This document shows, one piece after another, positions 1 through 5,161 of a stretch of DNA of 6,146 bases (positions are counted from its first letter, which is position 1; every line of letters begins with the position of its first letter). Source of the stretch: Candidatus Aegiribacteria sp. GTDB taxonomy: Bacteria > Fermentibacterota > Fermentibacteria > Fermentibacterales > JCC-6. Location: assembly GCA_030600975.1 (NCBI GenBank), contig JAUVUL010000127.1:1-6146 (forward strand). Reading direction: 5' to 3'. Under the pieces are notes generated by a model. That model was given only the letters and a program-made list of their open reading frames with translations. It made no database searches and was not told where the DNA came from. The position numbers were made by a program, and so were the translations under genes.

Positions 1-195
1 CTCTCGGGAAGAAAATTCGAAGCCAGGTACGCTGAAACATGCGGCGGACTGGTTCAAGAGGTTACGGGAAGGATACCCTTCGAGGGAGAGGAAATAGAAA
101 TTTCAGGATACATTTTCAGGATCGCTTCCATGGAGGGACCCAGACTCGATCGTATGGAAGTCAGACTTAAAATGGACGAGGGGTCACAGACATGA
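1..195 (+). CDS. CNNM/CorC-family (HlyC/CorC) transporter, C-terminal end only
   Basis: This is the last 64 codons of a gene that begins before the window, read in frame 1 and ending at TGA 193-195. The translated end matches the pattern of the CorC_HlyC (transporter-associated) domain: an E-T-x-G-G-L-V segment, then G-R-I-P, a charged stretch, G-Y-x-F and a final R-x-D-R-M-E-V-R-L strand. In this family the domain follows a DUF21 membrane domain and a CBS pair, and full-length members are membrane proteins tied to magnesium/cobalt efflux or resistance. Those upstream domains would lie outside the window. The next gene is a second DUF21 protein whose ATG overlaps this stop by 4 nt, so the two are almost certainly co-transcribed. 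The family call is fairly sure; the transported ion cannot be read from this fragment. Confidence 0.8.
   Translation, partial: LSGRKFEARYAETCGGLVQEVTGRIPFEGEEIEISGYIFRIASMEGPRLDRMEVRLKMDEGSQT
178..183 (+). promoter_or_regulatory. Ribosome binding site of the DUF21-CBS gene
   Basis: GAGGGG lies 8 nt before ATG 192, inside the last codons of the upstream gene. The spacing favours ATG 192 over the next in-frame ATG at 195. Because the site is within a translated region, initiation is probably coupled to the end of the preceding gene. Confidence 0.6.
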
Positions 196-1184
196 TGCCC
201 TTGCTGTTCGTACTCGCAGTAATTCTGGCAACCTTTTCAAGCGGTGCTGAAACGGCTTTCTCTGCGGCCAGCAGGATAAGAGCTCTCAGCCGTCTGAGAG
301 AGGGCAGAAAATGGGCCCGTCTTTCTCTGAGTTTCATAGAGAATCCCAGAAGATACCTCACTACAACACTGGTGGGAACAAATATCGGCATTGTTCTTGC
401 GTCAATTATTACTTCAAGATTCGCTGAAGGTACAGGTATCCCATGGCTTGAACCGGTCCTGATCGTTCTTCTGTCCTTTTTCATGCTCATCTTCGCGGAG
501 ATGATCCCCAAGCACCTGATGCTCGTTTCAAGGGAAACCGTGGTTTCGAATCTTTCCCCTCCGCTGCTGCTGTTGAGAATATTGCTTTTTCCGGTTATCA
601 TCATCGCTGATTCCATCTCCTCACTGATAGTGGGCAGAAGAGTTGATTCACGCGTATTTGAGAGTAAGAGCGAAATACTGGGGCTTCTTTCGGATTCGTC
701 ATCGGATACCGGACCCATTGCGGAGAGAATCCTCAGAATGAACGATGTGCGGATCGGTAATGTGATGAGAAAGCTCAAGGGAATACCTGCTACCCGTATT
801 GGAGAAACCAGAAACTCGATACTTGAGAAGTTAATCGATTCCGGTTACCCCTTCGTGCTGGTATACGAAAGGGATGGTGAGACTGTAAGGGGATATGCGG
901 ATGGGAATTCACTGGTAAGAACCGATAGCCTGCTGGATGGAAACGGTGTCGAAGGGATTCCCTATTTTGAGGAGGGGGATGACCTTATAAGTGTAACAGC
1001 TAAGCTTCGGAAGTCAGCTGCTCCCGCAGGGATCGTTCTTGGAAGAACCGGTCAGCCTGAGGGTATTGCTATTCTGGATGATATTATAGATTCTTTACTT
1101 GGTAAAACGGGAACAGCATCTGCAGTGAAAGTCACGTCTGACAGACAGATTGAGTGGTGCGATGGGAGAGCAGTCATCAGGTAA
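192..1184 (+). CDS. DUF21 (CNNM) membrane protein with CBS pair, no CorC_HlyC domain
   Basis: A 330-residue protein probably located in the inner membrane. Residues 1-150 form a DUF21/CNNM transmembrane domain. Its family motifs are visible: SSGAETAFSAAS at 16-27, NPRRYLTTTLVGTNIG at 51-66 and FAEMIPKHL at 101-109. Hydrophobic segments lie near 3-15, 57-74, 86-108 and 121-147. Residues about 174-305 fit a CBS pair: M-N-D-V-R-I-G-N-V-M-R at 183-193 is the usual start of the first CBS, and PEGIAILDDIIDSLLGK at 289-305 is the usual end of the second. Most relatives continue into a CorC_HlyC domain of about 80 residues, whereas this one stops after about 25 more. CNNM proteins handle magnesium or other divalent cations, and CBS pairs often bind adenine nucleotides. 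The gene follows a CorC-type gene with a 4-nt overlap and overlaps the next gene by 23 nt. The pair may form a heteromer, which is inferred. The family is well supported; the substrate is unknown. Confidence 0.88.
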   Translation: MMPLLFVLAVILATFSSGAETAFSAASRIRALSRLREGRKWARLSLSFIENPRRYLTTTLVGTNIGIVLASIITSRFAEGTGIPWLEPVLIVLLSFFMLIFAEMIPKHLMLVSRETVVSNLSPPLLLLRILLFPVIIIADSISSLIVGRRVDSRVFESKSEILGLLSDSSSDTGPIAERILRMNDVRIGNVMRKLKGIPATRIGETRNSILEKLIDSGYPFVLVYERDGETVRGYADGNSLVRTDSLLDGNGVEGIPYFEEGDDLISVTAKLRKSAAPAGIVLGRTGQPEGIAILDDIIDSLLGKTGTASAVKVTSDRQIEWCDGRAVIR

Positions 1185-3141
1185 ATTCGTATGGATAGGG
1201 GATGAAGACTCCCCTTTTCCAGGTTCCGTTGATATAGAAAACTGCAACCGCGGGAACTGTTCCGCTATTCTGGTTTCCGGAAAGCAGGATCCTGATAGAG
1301 TGCTGGAAATCGTAAGAAACTGCTGCGGTTCCGACATCCCCTGGCTGGTGTACGGCTCGGAGGAGAACATGGAGCGGTGGCTCGATGCCGGAGCTGCCGG
1401 GTTTTTACCCGCCGGAGCTTCGGGCGAAACCATTCAGGCCACTCTTCATGGCATCTCCAGACTCCTTGAAAACGCAAGTACCAGGAATCCCCTCTCCGGC
1501 CTTCCGGGAAATGTTACCATCGCATCCAGGCTCAAATCTGATGTGCTTGAGGAACATGGTCTTGCAGCCTATTTCGACATATCAGGATTCAAACCCTTCA
1601 ACGACTACTACGGTTTCAGCAGGGGGGATGCCGTACTACGTTCCCTGGCGGCAATATTGACGGAAAACCTCTCGGGATATTTCGTTGGCCACGTGGGAGG
1701 TGATGATTTTATCGCGATTGGTGAAGGCGGTGACTTCGAGGAATCCGTTAAACGTGTTACCAGGATATTCAACGGAAGAGCCGGCGGTTTCTACAGCGGC
1801 AAGGACCATGCCGCAGGTGGAATCGAAGCTCTGGACAGATCCGGGGAATTCCGATTCTATCCCGTAATGGACCTTACTGTATCGGTTGTTGACGGAACAG
1901 GATGCAGCAGTGTGGAACAGCTTGCCCGCAGAGCCGGGCTTGAGAAGAAGAGACTAAAAGGAGAGTTTCTCCCGGATACGGTCGCCAGGTTCTTAAGCGG
2001 AGGGGATGAAATACCGGAATATCAGGATTTCAGGGAGTGGCTCCGGAATTCGGAACCTGATACACTGCAGATGAAGGCATTGATAGAATCTGCGGGTATC
2101 ATTGGGGATACGAAAATGACAACCTGCCTCATTGAGATCCTGAACAGGGAGAAGGATTACAAAATACGTAAAAGTGCCGCCAGAGCACTCGGAAACGTTG
2201 CAGGGCAGGATTCAGCGAAAGCTCTGCAAACTGCTCTGAAGGACGGTAACGTACATGTCAGAACCGCTGCCACAATGGCGCTCCCGTTCGTACTGGGAGG
2301 GGAAGCAGGGGCTTTTCTGAGGGATGCGGTAGATGATAAAAGTACCTGGGTTCGCAGGGCAGCGCTCCGAGGTCTGGGCATCAGCGGCTGGCAGGGAGCC
2401 GCCGTTATACTGAGATGCGAGCTTGAAAGGCGCGATGAAGGAAGGTTCTGGCTTAACAGAAGGCAGGAACTTACTGCGGCTCTGGAAGGAGCGGCATTTC
2501 TCGGAGACCCGCACCTGGCAGATGCGGTCGTGGATATTCTCAGGGAGAACCCCGGGATAAAGAAGGAGATCGTCTGGAAGACTCTGCTTACGCTCGGGGG
2601 GCAGATCTGCGTTAATGAAATGCTGAATGCATTGGAATGCGGGGATTACTTCGATATCATCAGGCAGCTGGACAGGTTTGACCCCCACGGGCTTCCCTCC
2701 GAGTCTATCAATAAGCTTGAATCAGCGCTTACAGGTCTTAAGCTGAGAAGAGGTACTGACCGCATCGAGATACTGAGATTTCTCGGTAGGATACCCGGCA
2801 GCGCGTCCGGTAGAATATCGAAATGGCTCCTCGATAACATTGAAAAAACCGATGATCCACATGAATTTGAAGCACTTCTGGAAACCATGAAGTCCAGGGA
2901 GGTTACCCCCAGGGGCTACGATCTTGCAAGGATCGTTGACAGAACGGCAGGGAACGAACTGAAACTCACGAGAAAAGGCATCGTATCCATGCTCAGATGG
3001 GCTTCGACAGGTAAGTATGCACTTTCAAAATCCTATCTCGAGAAGCTTCTAAGGCACGATTCAAGGGAAATCAGAAACGCCGCGGCTCGAACGGTGATCA
3101 GTCTAGCAAGGAAACAGACGGAACCGAGGGAAGAAGAGTAA
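1162..3141 (+). CDS. Degenerate receiver - GGDEF-like - HEAT-repeat protein
   Basis: A 659-residue protein with no signal peptide or membrane segment, so probably cytoplasmic. Residues 8-103 look like a response-regulator receiver fold, ending in an A-G-A-A-G-F-L-P segment and a final helix. The phosphorylated Asp appears to be Ser39 and the conserved Lys Ala84. Residues 111-270 form a GGDEF-type domain: LSGLPGN at 111, DISGFK starting at Asp139, Asn147 and Asp156 at guanine-contacting positions, and GGDDF at 179-183 in place of GG(D/E)EF. No RxxD inhibitory site precedes the motif. The remaining 385 residues are helical. HEAT-like repeats are clear at about 302-421, for example IRKSAARALG, VRTAATMAL and VRRAALRGLG, with another at 624-651. 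Diguanylate cyclase activity is possible but uncertain; it could instead bind GTP or c-di-GMP as a sensor or scaffold. ATG 1162 is chosen because GAGTGG lies shortly upstream (1152-1157). An in-frame TTG at 1150 would add four residues but lacks a ribosome binding site. The overlap with the DUF21 gene suggests one operon. Confidence 0.82.
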   Translation: MGEQSSGKFVWIGDEDSPFPGSVDIENCNRGNCSAILVSGKQDPDRVLEIVRNCCGSDIPWLVYGSEENMERWLDAGAAGFLPAGASGETIQATLHGISRLLENASTRNPLSGLPGNVTIASRLKSDVLEEHGLAAYFDISGFKPFNDYYGFSRGDAVLRSLAAILTENLSGYFVGHVGGDDFIAIGEGGDFEESVKRVTRIFNGRAGGFYSGKDHAAGGIEALDRSGEFRFYPVMDLTVSVVDGTGCSSVEQLARRAGLEKKRLKGEFLPDTVARFLSGGDEIPEYQDFREWLRNSEPDTLQMKALIESAGIIGDTKMTTCLIEILNREKDYKIRKSAARALGNVAGQDSAKALQTALKDGNVHVRTAATMALPFVLGGEAGAFLRDAVDDKSTWVRRAALRGLGISGWQGAAVILRCELERRDEGRFWLNRRQELTAALEGAAFLGDPHLADAVVDILRENPGIKKEIVWKTLLTLGGQICVNEMLNALECGDYFDIIRQLDRFDPHGLPSESINKLESALTGLKLRRGTDRIEILRFLGRIPGSASGRISKWLLDNIEKTDDPHEFEALLETMKSREVTPRGYDLARIVDRTAGNELKLTRKGIVSMLRWASTGKYALSKSYLEKLLRHDSREIRNAAARTVISLARKQTEPREEE

Positions 3142-3159
3142 CGATCTGCAAAGATTAAT

Positions 3160-3269
3160 AAGGGATAGATACTGAATTACTATGCTATTGCGATGAGACA
3201 GAAAAACCTTTATCCTTTATGCTAATTAATCCATTAGTCTGAATGTACTCGTAATTGAAAGGAATACAT
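3160..3269 (+). promoter_or_regulatory. Conserved upstream block, copy 1 (before first subtilase)
   Basis: The 110 bases just before the first subtilase start codon align with 5051-5161, just before the second. By hand count 80 of 110 positions match, with one extra base in copy 2 (at 5080). The best-kept parts are a 22-base segment at 3160-3181 (20 matches, core ATAGATACTGAAT), CTATTGCG at 3185-3192, AAACCTTTATCCTT at 3204-3217, AATGTACT at 3242-3249 and the ribosome binding site. The block probably carries the promoter and leader of the gene. TTGCGA at 3188 and TATCCT at 3211 are 17 nt apart and could be -35/-10 boxes, but the first is poorly kept in copy 2, so no promoter is assigned. No clear terminator for the upstream operon is seen at 3142-3160. 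Confidence 0.6.
3258..3263 (+). promoter_or_regulatory. Ribosome binding site of first subtilase
   Basis: AAAGGA lies 6 nt before ATG 3270. The same sequence at the same distance precedes the second subtilase (5150-5155). This decides the start: the in-frame TTG at 3255 sits before the site and aligns with a CTG in the second copy. Confidence 0.7.
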
Positions 3270-4961
3270 ATGCTTATGTTGTTGGTTGCTGTTGCTATCG
3301 GCTTTTCTGTTTCTGAAAGTGAACCTGAAATAGGGTACACTTCTGAAGGATCTGAATATTATGCAAATACTGTGCACCTGTTCGTTTCGGAGGATGTACC
3401 CGATCTATTGCTTGAACAGACAAGGATCGATGGTTATGCTGTTACAGGGTTCAGCGAACTGGACCTGATTACAGAGGAATTAGGCATAGTGAATGTGACA
3501 GCATTTTATCCGGGGATAATGCGCATACCCGAGCTGAAAGCAATAACTGACAGATGGTATACCCTTACACTTGATGCTAATACGCACGAACTTAAGGGAG
3601 ATGCTTTGTTTGTTTCTGACAGGCTTTCGGAACTTTACTGGGTGGATGAAGCATACCCGGCATATATAAAGCAATCGTGTATTCATGATGAACCGATGAA
3701 GGGAGGTATAGACTACATACCCAATGATACTTACTGGTCCCTGCAGTGGGGACTGCCGTTTATTAATGCCAATGATGCCTGGGATTATGTTACCCCGACT
3801 GATGAAACGATAATAGGTATCACTGATACAGGAGTTCAATGGGCACATGAAGATCTCTGGCCGACAGCGGGTGCCAATCCCGGTGAAGATCTGAATGGTA
3901 ATGGTTACTTCGATTCAGGAGATATCAACAGTATCGATGATGACGGTAATGGTTTTGTGGACGATGTTGTCGGTTGGGATTTCGTTTCCAATGATAACGA
4001 TCCTACGGAACATGCTTCGATACATGGTACCCATGTGTGCGGATGTGCAACCGCTGGAACTAACAACAGCCAGGGTATCGCAGGGACATCACAGGGGTGG
4101 TTCATAGCCACATGCCATGCAAACAGTGGCGGTTCCTTTGTTTCAGATCCATTCCTTGGTTTCATGTACTTTTCAGATATAGGCATTCCAATAGCAAACG
4201 CATCCTGGTCAAGCACTTACTATTCTTCAACTGAACAAACCTTTGTTAACGCAAGTGCGACACTGCTTGTTGCGTCAGCAGGAAATTACAACAGCACCAC
4301 TTTACGGTATCCAGCTGCATACAGTAACGTACTTTCGGTTGGAGCGGTTGATGATGATTATACTAAAGCATCGTTCTCGAATTATGGTTCTTATATCGAT
4401 GTTGTAGCACCAGGAGTGCACATCGCCTCAACCTGGATGCCGGATACCTATGTATATATAGATGGAACCTCAATGTCTTCACCAATAGTTGCTGGAGTAG
4501 CTGCTTTGGTATACTGGTCAGATCCTTCCCTGTCGCGGAATGAAATCGCGCTTGCAATCATGGATACTGCTGACAGCGATATTATCTACAGCAATAATCC
4601 CGGCTATCCATATCCTCAGCTTGGTGAAGGTCTTGTGGATGCTCTTGCAGCTGTACAGAGTACTACCCCTATAGCAGATACGCACGATACTGCCTTGCAG
4701 CGTTTTTCTCTTGACATCGGAGCAAATCCAATTCTCTCTCAGTTGTCAACTTTGAGTTATGAACTCTTTGATGCCGGCGAGGTCCGTCTCGAAATCGTTG
4801 ATTTAAGCGGTCGCACAGTAGCCCTGCTGGAAAATGGCAGACAACCAACAGGTGAATATACGGTTTCATGGAATACCGGGGTTCTTCCTGCTGGGATGTA
4901 TATCGTAAAGCTCACTGCTTCCGGATCGGTTGCAACGGAAAAGATTACGATTATCAGGTAG
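3270..4961 (+). CDS. Secreted S8 subtilisin-like serine protease with type IX-like C-terminal sorting domain
   Basis: A 563-residue subtilase with a complete active site. A hydrophobic signal segment (about 2-14) is followed by a likely cleavage region near SVS at 13-15. Residues about 20-135 look like a prodomain, with R-W-Y-T-L-T-L at 95-101. The peptidase domain spans about 155-462: catalytic Asp186 in ITDTGVQ, His252 in IHGTHVCG, oxyanion Asn339 in SAGNYN and Ser401 in GTSMSSP. Between Asp and His lie two Asp/Gly/Asn loops, DLNGNGYFDSGD (207-218) and SIDDDGNGFVDD (221-232), which look like calcium-binding loops. The C-terminal 84 residues (480-563) fit a Por-secretion-tail/FlgD-Ig-like fold, with N-P at 486-487, LEIVDLSGRTVALL, LPAGMYIVKL and a final basic TEKITIIR. 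This suggests Sec export followed by type IX-like outer-membrane passage and surface attachment or release. Likely role: extracellular protein digestion. The signal segment has no basic residue before its core, which is odd. G+C is visibly lower than in both neighbours. Confidence 0.93.
   Translation: MLMLLVAVAIGFSVSESEPEIGYTSEGSEYYANTVHLFVSEDVPDLLLEQTRIDGYAVTGFSELDLITEELGIVNVTAFYPGIMRIPELKAITDRWYTLTLDANTHELKGDALFVSDRLSELYWVDEAYPAYIKQSCIHDEPMKGGIDYIPNDTYWSLQWGLPFINANDAWDYVTPTDETIIGITDTGVQWAHEDLWPTAGANPGEDLNGNGYFDSGDINSIDDDGNGFVDDVVGWDFVSNDNDPTEHASIHGTHVCGCATAGTNNSQGIAGTSQGWFIATCHANSGGSFVSDPFLGFMYFSDIGIPIANASWSSTYYSSTEQTFVNASATLLVASAGNYNSTTLRYPAAYSNVLSVGAVDDDYTKASFSNYGSYIDVVAPGVHIASTWMPDTYVYIDGTSMSSPIVAGVAALVYWSDPSLSRNEIALAIMDTADSDIIYSNNPGYPYPQLGEGLVDALAAVQSTTPIADTHDTALQRFSLDIGANPILSQLSTLSYELFDAGEVRLEIVDLSGRTVALLENGRQPTGEYTVSWNTGVLPAGMYIVKLTASGSVATEKITIIR
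4707..4958 (+). other. C-terminal sorting (Por/FlgD-Ig-like) domain coding region
   Basis: This stretch encodes the last 84 residues of the first subtilase. The alternating beta pattern, the D-L-S-G-R turn, the W-N near residue 534 and the P-A-G-M-Y-I-V-K-L strand fit the type A sorting domain of type IX secretion cargo or the related FlgD Ig-like domain. The two models overlap and cannot be told apart by eye. It is the main clue to the FCB-type origin of the window. Confidence 0.7.
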
Positions 4962-5009
4962 AATAAAGAGGGCGAGGTCTTCAGTATCCTGATAAAAAAA
5001 GTTTTTTTC
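4951..5009 (+). terminator. Possible intrinsic terminator after first subtilase
   Basis: TTATCAGG at 4951-4958 is the exact reverse complement of CCTGATAA at 4988-4995, giving an 8-bp stem with a 29-nt loop that includes the stop codon. A run of seven T follows at 5002-5008, after a run of A. The stem is A/T-rich, the loop long and the T-run six bases from the stem, so this is only a candidate. The A7-G-T7 palindrome itself could also contribute. Confidence 0.35.
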
Positions 5010-5012
5010 ATG

Positions 5013-5037
5013 CTGAGTGAACCTTGATTTTACTCAG
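5013..5037. repeat. Short inverted repeat between the two subtilase genes
   Basis: CTGAGT (5013-5018) and ACTCAG (5032-5037) are reverse complements separated by 13 bases. No T-run follows, so it does not look like a terminator. It ends 13 bases before copy 2 of the conserved upstream block and has no counterpart before copy 1. It may be an operator-like site, an mRNA hairpin, or chance. Confidence 0.3.
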
Positions 5038-5050
5038 ATGTGATAACCTG

Positions 5051-5161
5051 AAGGAATAGATACTGAATAACTGAACTATATGCGTCGGGATTGAGAAACC
5101 TTTATCCTTCATGTAAATCAATCATTTGATCTAAATGTACTTACGACTGAAAGGAAGCGGG
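5051..5161 (+). promoter_or_regulatory. Conserved upstream block, copy 2 (before second subtilase)
   Basis: These 111 bases align with 3160-3269 at about 73% identity by hand. The matching segments are ATAGATACTGAAT at 5056-5068, CTAT and TGCG at 5076-5084 (split by one extra A), AAACCTTTATCCTT at 5096-5109, AATGTACT at 5134-5141 and the ribosome binding site. The order and distances to the start codon are the same in both copies apart from that one base. The proteins downstream differ from their first residues, so similarity stops at the start codon. A shared promoter or leader is the simplest reading. Confidence 0.6.
5150..5155 (+). promoter_or_regulatory. Ribosome binding site of second subtilase
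   Basis: AAAGGA lies 6 nt before ATG 5162, matching the site and spacing ahead of the first subtilase. Confidence 0.7.

Noticed and set aside
167..778. 203-codon open frame on the minus strand
   Set aside because: It is opposite the well-supported DUF21 gene, its translation shows no recognisable motif, and no ribosome binding site or context supports it.
1150..1161. TTG 1150 as start of the GGDEF-HEAT gene
   Set aside because: No ribosome binding site precedes it, while ATG 1162 has GAGTGG a few bases upstream; the four extra residues add nothing recognisable. It cannot be fully excluded.
1162..3141. Frameshift or fusion error joining separate genes
   Set aside because: The reading frame is continuous with even codon use, and the domain edges fall in linkers with no stop or nearby start-site signal, so a genuine fusion is more likely.
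3142..3160. Terminator after the GGDEF-HEAT gene
   Set aside because: No stem followed by a T-run is visible in this short stretch.
3188..3216. TTGCGA and TATCCT, 17 nt apart, as a sigma-70 type promoter
   Set aside because: TATCCT is kept in copy 2, but the -35-like box reads ATGCGT there, a poor match. Each box matches the consensus at only four of six positions, so it is noted but not annotated as a promoter.
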